Shown here one piece after another: positions 1-5,932 of a DNA stretch of 6,309 bases. Numbering within the stretch: the stretch's first letter is position 1; each line of letters starts with the position of its first letter. The stretch comes from Methanobacteriaceae archaeon (GTDB lineage: Archaea > Methanobacteriota > Methanobacteria > Methanobacteriales > Methanobacteriaceae). A program made the translations under genes and the position numbers. The notes beneath the pieces are model-generated. The model ran no database searches. It was not told the origin of the DNA and saw only the letters and a list, made by a program, of their open reading frames with translations. The DNA lies in assembly GCA_900769095.1 (NCBI GenBank), contig CAAGFH010000052.1:1-6309 (forward strand), in the 5' to 3' direction.

Positions 1-3000
1 CATGTACTATCTAAGTTTTGTGTGATTAAATCTGTTTTAGTAAGAAGATACTTGAATGTGTCTTTCTGTTTGTTGATACTGATTTCACCATTTTCATCAA
101 TAGTCCATGCAAATGAAACAGTTTCAAGGTAAATATTCAAACAAGCTTCGTTAAGTGTTGTAATATTCCAGTTTGCAGTGTTAGGAATAAGAGTACTCAT
201 TCCAGTTCCTTCAAGAATATTTCCTGGAAGACCAAATAACCTGTCAAGAGTAGGATTTTCTTTATAATGTTTAATTACATAGTTATCCTTTGCACTTTCA
301 TTAGCATTAGCTGCTAATTTGGTTGCACTAACCATCCAGGTAAGCCAGTCTTTATTACTTGTAACAATACTTGCATATACATCAATTCTAGGCCTATTTA
401 CAACAGAACCATCATTTAATTTGATTGTTAATTCTTCTAATGGGATTAATTCAACACCAACAACTTTACCATTATTGGACCATTGAGGTTTACAACCTAA
501 GAAATATAAGAATTCAGCAACACCAATACCTTCAGTTCTTGATATTTCAGTACCCCATAAGATTAATGCATTCATTTCAGGCCATTTACCATGCTGTTCA
601 TAATAATTAGCAAGTAACAAATCAACTATCTTAACTGCAGACTCATAAGCTGCCTGAGAAGGCATTCTTGTTGAATCTGAAGCATAACCATCACTACCAG
701 TTGGAATTGAATCTCCGTATGCTGGATCTGCAAATAATCCTGCTTTAACATATCCACCAGATAATGCAGTAAGAATAGCATTCCACTCATTATTGTTTTG
801 GATATTTACAATAACCTGTTGAGCATAACTCATAGATTGATATAATGAACTATTTTTACTTATACCAAATAGGTTAGCAAAATCATCAACAGATGAACCG
901 TTAACTAAAGCATCAGCGAAGTTTTTCATAAATGCTTCAACAGCATGACGTTCATTTACGTATTTTACACTGCCTTGAATATCCTTATAGAAATCTTTAC
1001 CTTTTAAGTTAGGATATAAGAATTCCATTATCTGATTATAAATTTTAGTTTGAGAAGTAACAATTGTAACAACTTCCCCAGATAATTCTTCACCAGTTAA
1101 AATTTTACCTATAGTGTGTAAACCATAAGTCATGAAGTCATCGCCCATGTTTTCAAGGTACAAATGCAAATCATCTAACCACTTATCAAATGAAGTAGAC
1201 TTGTCATAAGCTTTAAAACCTAATGATGGAGCTAATTTGATGATTTTTTGTTTATATTCATCAGCATTAGAAGTAACATTAAGTTTCATTTGATCTTTGT
1301 AGTAAGTAATGTAATTATTTAATTCAGCATATTGACCATATAACTCAGATGTTACAATTGCAGGAGTCATGTGAGTAATAAGCATAGCTAAACTTCTATC
1401 TCTTGCAATCATAGCTTCCCCAGGGTTAGATACAATATATGGATATATAGTTGGAATCTTTGTTAATTCAAAAGACCAGTCACCAGAACCGACACCAAGG
1501 TTTTTACCCGGTAACCATTCTAATGTTCCGTGTGTTCCCATACTAACAATTGCATTTACATGTGCAACTTTATCCATCCATTCATAAAATGCAACATATT
1601 GTTGATGAGGAGGTAATGTCAAATCATGGAAATTATTAATGACTTCATTAATGTCTGCTTCTTCCCATCCTCTACTTGGCTGATAAGTAATGAAAATATT
1701 ACCAAACCAAATACCTGGAATGACAAGATACTGATTTCCATCATCTGCGGTGTATACCATAGATTTACCTAGACCAGAACCCCATTGTGAAACCATTTGT
1801 TCAAATAAACTATCTGGAAGATTATCAGTCAAATCAAGGAATTGATCCATTGAAATTAATTGATTGTGTTTAACCAATTCATCCCAGTTAGATTCAACAT
1901 ATTTTTTAAGTAATCCACCAGCCCATGAACCTTTGTTACCCATATCGAATAACAAATTGGTAAATTCAGTGATATTCATTTCTTTGCGTATATCACAGGT
2001 TGTGTAACCTGAATCATATAATTTAATGAGCAAATCGTATGTACTTTGGAGAACATCTAAATAAGACGCACCGATTTCAGCTTTTCCAGGTGGGTAATTA
2101 TAAAGAACAATTGAAATGATTTTTTCAGAATTGTTTAAATCCTTCAAATCAGCCCATTTACTAGTAAGCTGAACCATTTTATCAACACCAGTCTGAATTA
2201 CATGAACTTTAGCATTATCATCCACATATGATAAGATAATAGGACTGAACACACCTTCAAAACTTGGATATGTTACAGAGTAAGTCCATTCAGTTTGAGG
2301 TCCAATTTCACTTTCATAACTATTTTTTGAAATTTCATTAACACCTTTGAGTACTTCAACATCAATGTCTGATAAATCTCCTTCAGCAGAACCATTATTG
2401 TAACTTAAAGACCAGGAATATAATGAAACAATAGAAGAGATTCCTATTGATGAAATATTACTGATTTTGTTTAATATTGAAGACATAGATGGATCTGTGG
2501 AAAATTTAAAGACATTAAATGCTGGTCTACCAACTTCCTCAAAACCTCTGATTAAAGAATCAACTACATCTCCACCACAGTAGTAAGATGCAATAACAAT
2601 AAAGTTCTTTTGTGGAGATAATTTGTCAATGAATTCCTGTTCAAATTGTTTATATAATGTAGTTGGGTCTAAAACATCTGCAAACCATTGTGCATAATCT
2701 TGAACCATCCAATTTAGACTACCTTTACCATCACTGTCATAACCTGGATTGTTTTTAATCCATTGGTTAATTAAACTACCTTCAGGATAAATAGTAAAAA
2801 TACCTAAATCAGGATGATAAAAACCACATTCAGGCCCCATCATAGGAGCATTAGCATCATTAAGAGTCGGATTTGTATATTTAGATGGATCAATTAAGTA
2901 AAATACATATTTCAAATAATTCTCCATATTATGCTGCAAAATATCTTGAGACTCAATATCTTCAGATTGGAAATAAGAACCAATGTATGTATTTTCTACA

Positions 3001-3818
3001 GTATGGAAAGTATTCTTATTATCGTTTGCACCAACAATTTTCAATCCAGTTGAACTTAAAATTGAATCACTGTAAACACCAAATGTGTATGCAACATTAT
3101 AGTTAAAGTTTGCCGGACAAACAGAAAGCAACTTACCTAATTTTTCAGCAGTTAAAGAAGAATAAACTCCTTCAGCAAACATGTCAATATGAACAAATTT
3201 TGCATATCCAAATAACCATTCCCTAGATGAATCATAGTTTCTTGTATCAATGAAAGCTACTCTTTTAGACATCTCCATTAATGCATTTACTTTTTCTGTG
3301 TGAGCAGAAGCATAATCTACTACCAACAAGATATCTGGAATAAAATCAAATGAACCTTCATAAGTTCCTGAATATCTTGTAAAATCCAATAAATTAGATT
3401 TTTTAGATTCAAAATCTGCATAGCTAACTTCAACGTAGTATTTTTTTGCATTTAAATTTTTAATAATAACTGAACCTTTAGAATCAGTTTTATGTGTTGA
3501 AATTAATTTATTATTGGAATCAAACAATTTAACAGTTGCACCTTCTAAAGCATAACCGTCTTCATTCCAAGTATTGGCAGTTTTATTATAATGATGCTTA
3601 ACATTAATTTTAATTACATTGTTAGATGCGCCTAAAATCTCTTTATCAACCTGAGAACTCTGTAATAGAGAAATTTCACTAACATCATTCTCAATAGCTG
3701 AAGCATCCAATACAGTTTCATTATCTTGCGCTGAAACACAACTTAAAGAAAACATGACTAAAACTAATATACCTAATGTAAATAATAGTTTATTGCTTAA
3801 TCTTTTCGTGATTTTCAC
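1..3818 (-). CDS. Exported CobN-like chelatase large subunit with N-terminal Ig-like domain (3' end outside window)
   Basis: I translated the minus strand from 3818 to the left edge and found about 1272 codons without a stop. Residues 1-30 form a signal peptide: basic KRLSNK, a Leu/Val-rich core, then CVSA before Gln31. Residues about 66-135 look like a CnaB/carboxypeptidase-regulatory beta-sandwich (GATVKLFDSNNKLIS, then TDSKGSV). From about residue 150 the protein follows the CobN / Mg-chelatase-H family: GTHGTLEWLPGK at 761-772 (family form HGxLEWLPGK), RPRIDV at 1142-1147, and near the edge GLPGNILEGTG and LLTKTDLITQNLD, which align with the CobN C-terminus. Roughly 150 or more residues are therefore probably missing. 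Cytoplasmic CobN inserts cobalt into hydrogenobyrinate diamide together with CobS and CobT. An exported copy would lack ATP and those partners, so its substrate is unknown; surface tetrapyrrole or metal handling is my inference. GTG at 3818 is used as the longest start, but the ribosome site favours ACG at 3809. Family call is firm; function is not. Confidence 0.88.
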   Translation of the reverse strand, partial: MKITKRLSNKLLFTLGILVLVMFSLSCVSAQDNETVLDASAIENDVSEISLLQSSQVDKEILGASNNVIKINVKHHYNKTANTWNEDGYALEGATVKLFDSNNKLISTHKTDSKGSVIIKNLNAKKYYVEVSYADFESKKSNLLDFTRYSGTYEGSFDFIPDILLVVDYASAHTEKVNALMEMSKRVAFIDTRNYDSSREWLFGYAKFVHIDMFAEGVYSSLTAEKLGKLLSVCPANFNYNVAYTFGVYSDSILSSTGLKIVGANDNKNTFHTVENTYIGSYFQSEDIESQDILQHNMENYLKYVFYLIDPSKYTNPTLNDANAPMMGPECGFYHPDLGIFTIYPEGSLINQWIKNNPGYDSDGKGSLNWMVQDYAQWFADVLDPTTLYKQFEQEFIDKLSPQKNFIVIASYYCGGDVVDSLIRGFEEVGRPAFNVFKFSTDPSMSSILNKISNISSIGISSIVSLYSWSLSYNNGSAEGDLSDIDVEVLKGVNEISKNSYESEIGPQTEWTYSVTYPSFEGVFSPIILSYVDDNAKVHVIQTGVDKMVQLTSKWADLKDLNNSEKIISIVLYNYPPGKAEIGASYLDVLQSTYDLLIKLYDSGYTTCDIRKEMNITEFTNLLFDMGNKGSWAGGLLKKYVESNWDELVKHNQLISMDQFLDLTDNLPDSLFEQMVSQWGSGLGKSMVYTADDGNQYLVIPGIWFGNIFITYQPSRGWEEADINEVINNFHDLTLPPHQQYVAFYEWMDKVAHVNAIVSMGTHGTLEWLPGKNLGVGSGDWSFELTKIPTIYPYIVSNPGEAMIARDRSLAMLITHMTPAIVTSELYGQYAELNNYITYYKDQMKLNVTSNADEYKQKIIKLAPSLGFKAYDKSTSFDKWLDDLHLYLENMGDDFMTYGLHTIGKILTGEELSGEVVTIVTSQTKIYNQIMEFLYPNLKGKDFYKDIQGSVKYVNERHAVEAFMKNFADALVNGSSVDDFANLFGISKNSSLYQSMSYAQQVIVNIQNNNEWNAILTALSGGYVKAGLFADPAYGDSIPTGSDGYASDSTRMPSQAAYESAVKIVDLLLANYYEQHGKWPEMNALILWGTEISRTEGIGVAEFLYFLGCKPQWSNNGKVVGVELIPLEELTIKLNDGSVVNRPRIDVYASIVTSNKDWLTWMVSATKLAANANESAKDNYVIKHYKENPTLDRLFGLPGNILEGTGMSTLIPNTANWNITTLNEACLNIYLETVSFAWTIDENGEISINKQKDTFKYLLTKTDLITQNLDST

Positions 3819-3823
3819 CCCCT
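3815..3823 (-). promoter_or_regulatory. Shine-Dalgarno site overlapping the nominal GTG start of the CobN-like gene
   Basis: On the minus strand this reads AGGGGGTGA, an almost perfect match to the archaeal 16S 3' end (consensus GGAGGTGA). It contains the only canonical start codon available at the 5' end of the frame (GTG, 3818-3816), and an in-frame TAA lies three codons upstream of it. Five bases beyond the site is ACG (3809-3807), followed by AAA AGA TTA. That is exactly where an ATG would be expected, compared with the 4-base spacing in the neighbouring DUF1002 gene. The true start is therefore either this GTG or a non-canonical ACG. Confidence 0.7.
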
Positions 3824-3839
3824 TTTACAATCAATCATA

Positions 3840-3900
3840 TAGCAATATTTTATAATCTACTATGAAATTAAATTGTATTTAAAAACATATAAAGTTTATT
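3840..3900 (-). promoter_or_regulatory. Candidate archaeal promoter for the CobN-like gene
   Basis: Two TATA-like boxes are visible on the minus strand. CTTTATATG at 3894-3886 would place transcription start near 3865 and give a leader of about 45-50 bases. TTATAAAATA at about 3855-3846 would place it near 3826, leaving only a few bases before the Shine-Dalgarno site. The first matches the methanogen TTTATATA consensus better. The second gives box-to-ACG spacing (about 42 bases) closer to that of the other genes here. The sequence alone does not decide between them. Confidence 0.45.
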
Positions 3901-3955
3901 GAAATTAAGTTTAATATTAAAATAATTCAGTCTACTTTAACACATTTTAGATACC

Positions 3956-3964
3956 TTTAAATAT
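3956..3964 (+). promoter_or_regulatory. TATA box of the DUF1002 gene
   Basis: TTTAAATAT, preceded by ATACC as a possible BRE element, lies about 49 bases ahead of the ATG at 4009. At the usual archaeal distance of about 25 bases, transcription would begin near 3985, giving a leader of about 20-25 bases that contains the ribosome site. An ATG at 3982 would fall at or before the predicted transcript start, which supports the later start codon. Confidence 0.55.
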
Positions 3965-3996
3965 GTAATACGACTAATAAAATGTACCAATATAAA

Positions 3997-4004
3997 AGAG
4001 GTGA
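3997..4004 (+). promoter_or_regulatory. Shine-Dalgarno site fixing the DUF1002 gene start
   Basis: AGAGGTGA is complementary to the archaeal 16S 3' end and lies 4 bases before the ATG at 4009. The upstream in-frame ATG at 3982 has no such site and would add nine residues, including KRGDK, ahead of the signal peptide. 4009 is therefore the better start. Confidence 0.85.
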
Positions 4005-4008
4005 CAAG

Positions 4009-4812
4009 ATGCATAAAAATAATATTATAATAGCTATTTTATCAATAATAATTATTGGAATGCTTATCCCAGTAGGTTTTTCAGCTAATGACAATCAAGT
4101 TGTATTAACCTATGGTGAAACAACAAAAAATAATGCTGAATACAAAAATATTGTTGATACATTTTTTGAAAGTCAAGCAGGCATTGATTTAAAAGGAGTA
4201 AATTCAAAAATAATCACTGCTAGTGAAGTAAATAAAATTTCAAGTACAATAACTGGGAAAAATTATAATTCAAATCAAATATTTTCATCTGCATTAGTTG
4301 ATTTAAATGATAATGAAAATCTTAAGGTCACTGTAGATAAATCAAAAATCACAACAATAACCGGTGACATGTATATCTCTGCATTAAAATCTGTGGGAAT
4401 TACAAAAGGACATATATTTGTAACCAGCCCAATTACTGCAACTGGTGAATCAGCATTGGCAGGAATTATGAATTCCTATGAAGAAGCAAGTGATGTTAAA
4501 ATTCCAGAAACAGTAAAAGAAGCAGCAAACAACGAAATCTACACACAAGCAGAAATCGTAAACGATACAAATGTTAGTGCGGATGATTTATCTAAACTTG
4601 TTGATGATATTAAAGAAGTTGTGAAAAAAGAAAATATTACAGACCACCAAACTATTGTGGACTTGATTAACAATTATACTATTCAACACAATATCAACAT
4701 TACAAGCAGTGATATTGAAGAACTTGCAAATAGTATAGAACAACTTCAAAATATTCAAGAAGACATTGACAATTACCAAACTGAATTGTCCAATGCAATA
4801 GATAACTCTTAA
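4009..4812 (+). CDS. Secreted DUF1002-family protein
   Basis: The protein is 267 residues from the ATG at 4009. Residues 1-26 are a signal peptide (MHKNN, an Ile-rich core, then VGFSA before Asn27). The middle matches the DUF1002 family known from Gram-positive bacteria and gut methanogens: TGKNYNSNQIFSSALV (about 82-97), TGDMYISALKSVGITKGHIF (118-137) and VTSPITATGESALAGIMNSY (138-157). Residues 190-267 look like several helices, including SSDIEELANSIEQLQNIQ, which also resembles the C-terminal part of bacterial members. I see no catalytic motif, no C-terminal membrane anchor and no sorting signal. Several N-x-S/T sequons (for example NVS, NIT, NYT) fit an extracellular protein. The biochemical role of DUF1002 is unknown. 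The gene diverges from the CobN-like gene and may share its regulation, so a joint surface function is possible but unproven. Confidence 0.88.
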   Translation: MHKNNIIIAILSIIIIGMLIPVGFSANDNQVVLTYGETTKNNAEYKNIVDTFFESQAGIDLKGVNSKIITASEVNKISSTITGKNYNSNQIFSSALVDLNDNENLKVTVDKSKITTITGDMYISALKSVGITKGHIFVTSPITATGESALAGIMNSYEEASDVKIPETVKEAANNEIYTQAEIVNDTNVSADDLSKLVDDIKEVVKKENITDHQTIVDLINNYTIQHNINITSSDIEELANSIEQLQNIQEDIDNYQTELSNAIDNS

Positions 4813-4840
4813 AAGGACTAAATGTCCTTTTTAATTATTT
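4811..4840. terminator. Hairpin terminator between convergent genes
   Basis: An 8-base-pair stem (AAAAGGAC 4811-4818 with GTCCTTTT 4824-4831, loop TAAAT) begins inside the TAA stop of the DUF1002 gene. On the plus strand it runs into TAATTATTTTTTTT. The T-rich run follows only on the plus side, so it is best placed to end the DUF1002 transcript. The same hairpin covers the last codons and stop of the minus-strand gene, whose stop is only 5 bases away, so it may also help there. Confidence 0.75.
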
Positions 4841-5153
4841 TTTTTAATTCATCGAGATTTAAAATGATGAAATTTCTATAATCTGGATTAGCTAAAACTT
4901 TATATTGTTTTTTATTTGTTTTTTCATATGCTTCCTGCATTACACTTTGCAGATAGTCCACATCACTTGACAATATAAGATCAAGCTTAATTTTTTCATC
5001 ATGAGTTAAATTATCCAGATAAGATTCGATTGTTGAGTCGAATTTAGCAACCAGATTTGAGTTTCTTTTAGCCATACTGTTAATCACAAATGAAGGAACC
5101 AAAGAAAATAAATGGCCGTACTGCTCAACATCACTGTAAGTAATTTTATTCAT
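4818..5153 (-). CDS. Hypothetical 111-residue helical protein
   Basis: I do not recognise this family. The product is 111 residues, highly charged and apparently mostly helical, without a signal peptide or membrane segment, so probably cytoplasmic. Notable stretches are an N-terminal SLVPSFVINSMAK, a middle LTHDEKIKLDLILSSDVDYL, and a C-terminal NPDYRNFIILNLDELKKIIK followed by a lysine-rich end. There is no recognisable catalytic or DNA-binding motif. The ATG overlaps the TGA of the upstream YdeI-like gene (ATGA) and has its own Shine-Dalgarno site inside that gene. The two are therefore almost certainly co-transcribed and translationally coupled. This suggests a shared role or partnership, but gives no specific function. 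Confidence 0.8.
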   Translation of the reverse strand: MNKITYSDVEQYGHLFSLVPSFVINSMAKRNSNLVAKFDSTIESYLDNLTHDEKIKLDLILSSDVDYLQSVMQEAYEKTNKKQYKVLANPDYRNFIILNLDELKKIIKKDI

Positions 5154-5719
5154 AATAATCTCCCATAATCATTCCAACTACCAGGCATTTTTCCTTTTTT
5201 AGTATTCTCAATAAAGTTATTTAACATTCTACTAAATATATCTGCCTTTTTTCTTTCTTTTTGAATGTTTGAGATTTTAATTCTTTTATATAAATCTGGA
5301 AACTCATTAAAGTTTTTCCACACTTCATCATCACTTTTCAGTACATCTATAATATCATCATCAATAACACATTTCTCATTTAAATCCGGAAGTTTATTAA
5401 ATCCTTCATCAGACATTAAATTATTTTTAATTAACCATCTGCAGCGTTCTTTATTTAATTCACTCCAATGACTATTTTTACGTCTTGGAGAAAACCTCTG
5501 CATTCTTACTCCATCAACAAGACCATATGTTGAATCAATCCATCCAAATGACAAAGCAGTATAAACAGCATCAATATAATAAAAAACAGAGTTATCCTTT
5601 GGTTTTCCTCTCTTACATTTAACCCAACATTCTTTTTGAGTCAAATGATTTAATTCTAACCATTTTCTAAACTCATCACTATTTTTACAATTTAAAACAT
5701 TTTCATAGACTTTAGTCAT
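5150..5719 (-). CDS. YdeI/OmpD-associated (OmdA-like) family protein
   Basis: From the ATG at 5719 the product is 189 residues, close to the usual family length. Hallmarks of the YdeI/OmdA family, often labelled 'bacteriocin-protection', are present. ALSFGWIDS spans 55-63, following YYIDAVYT, and RFSPRRKNSHWSELNK spans 75-90. The C-terminal part has the expected basic helical segment (YKRIKISNIQKERKKADIFSRMLNNF) and ends GKMPGSWNDYGRLL. No signal peptide is seen, so it is probably cytoplasmic. The biochemical function of the family is not established and the bacteriocin label should not be taken as a role here. An ATG at 5734 would add five residues, but it lies inside the ribosome site and has only T-rich sequence upstream. 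The gene is first of a two-gene operon with the 111-residue protein. Confidence 0.87.
   Translation of the reverse strand: MTKVYENVLNCKNSDEFRKWLELNHLTQKECWVKCKRGKPKDNSVFYYIDAVYTALSFGWIDSTYGLVDGVRMQRFSPRRKNSHWSELNKERCRWLIKNNLMSDEGFNKLPDLNEKCVIDDDIIDVLKSDDEVWKNFNEFPDLYKRIKISNIQKERKKADIFSRMLNNFIENTKKGKMPGSWNDYGRLL
5158..5164 (-). promoter_or_regulatory. Shine-Dalgarno site of the 111-residue gene, inside the upstream CDS
   Basis: GGGAGAT on the minus strand lies 4 bases before the ATG at 5153 and within the final codons of the YdeI-like gene. It confirms the 111-residue frame as a real gene and allows re-initiation after the upstream stop. Confidence 0.75.
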
Positions 5720-5726
5720 TATTTTT

Positions 5727-5732
5727 ATCTCC
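5727..5732 (-). promoter_or_regulatory. Shine-Dalgarno site fixing the YdeI-like gene start at 5719
   Basis: GGAGAT on the minus strand lies 7 bases before the ATG at 5719 and overlaps the alternative ATG at 5734-5732. Upstream of that alternative there is only a homopolymeric T run, so the downstream ATG is preferred and the protein is five residues shorter than the longest frame. Confidence 0.75.
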
Positions 5733-5736
5733 ATTT

Positions 5737-5778
5737 AAAAAAAAAAGAAAATAAAAATTCAACTTATATGTTGAATTT
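5737..5778 (-). terminator. Hairpin and T-tract terminator after the adhesin-like gene
   Basis: On the minus strand AAATTCAAC (5778-5770) pairs perfectly with GTTGAATTT (5763-5755) around a 6-base loop, followed by TTATTTTC and a run of ten T (5746-5737). It begins at the TAA (5779-5777) that ends the distal part of the adhesin-like frame, so it terminates that transcript before the YdeI-like gene. The loop reads ATATAA. Confidence 0.75.
5762..5771 (-). promoter_or_regulatory. Possible TATA box of the YdeI-like operon within the terminator loop
   Basis: The minus-strand loop and its flanks read AACATATAAG, a reasonable archaeal TATA element. It is centred about 47 bases before the ATG at 5719, close to the 49-base spacing of the DUF1002 gene. 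It would start transcription near 5741, giving a leader of about 20 bases. Another AT-rich candidate, TTTTAAATT (about 5783-5775), cannot be excluded. Confidence 0.35.
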
Positions 5779-5932
5779 AAAATGAGTCATTGAAAGGACC
5801 GTTATAACCTGAATTCATATCATTCGGACCATTATAAGGTTTTGCATCTACTGTTCTAGTGTTAGCCATATCAAGTGAGTATTTAGTATATGAACCTGCA
5901 AGTCCACCCAAAGCACCTGCAGCAGCAGATCC
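5777..5932 (-). pseudogene. Detached C-terminal tail of the adhesin-like gene beyond an in-frame TGA
   Basis: Immediately after the TGA and in the same frame, 51 codons run to a TAA at 5779-5777. They begin GSAAAGALGGLAGSYTKYSL and end GYNGPFNDSF. The Gly/Ala-rich start continues the glycine-zipper pattern of the upstream segment, and the polar Asn/Pro/Gly tail looks like a natural C-terminus. The transcription terminator directly follows this TAA rather than the TGA. There is no start codon with a ribosome site for separate translation. The simplest reading is a nonsense mutation, for example GGA to TGA within an ILIGGS sequence, or a sequencing error. Confidence 0.65.

Larger units (their letters stand above)
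3825..4008. other. Divergent intergenic region between the CobN-like and DUF1002 genes
   Basis: About 180 very AT-rich bases carry the promoters of both divergent genes. A perfect 12-base palindrome, TTTAATATTAAA (3910-3921), lies between the two promoter sets, preceded by imperfect AAGTTTA direct repeats (about 3892-3898 and 3907-3913). These could be an operator for a shared regulator, but palindromes of this composition also arise by chance in such AT-rich DNA. I see no RNA gene or small ORF with a ribosome site here. Confidence 0.4.

Noticed and set aside
425..610. Plus-strand ORF of 61 codons
   Set aside because: It lies antisense within the continuous CobN-like frame, has no ribosome site, and its His/Gln/Tyr-rich composition is a shadow of minus-strand codons.
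2885..3106. Plus-strand ORF of 73 codons
   Set aside because: Antisense shadow of the CobN-like gene, with no Shine-Dalgarno site and no recognisable protein features.
3791..3818. Bacterial-type lipobox at Cys27 of the CobN-like protein
   Set aside because: The residues before the Cys are S-L-S, which do not fit the lipobox pattern, and VSA followed by Gln gives a better ordinary signal peptidase site.
3982..4008. Upstream ATG for the DUF1002 gene
   Set aside because: It falls at the predicted transcript start, lacks a ribosome site, and the AGAGGTGA within this stretch points to the ATG at 4009.
4588..4779. Minus-strand ORF of 63 codons
   Set aside because: Antisense to the helical C-terminus of the DUF1002 protein; its Phe/Asn/Ile-rich translation is typical of a shadow frame.
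5265..5471. Plus-strand ORF of 68 codons
   Set aside because: Antisense to the well-supported YdeI-like gene; the Ser/Leu/Phe-rich translation has no family signature or ribosome site.
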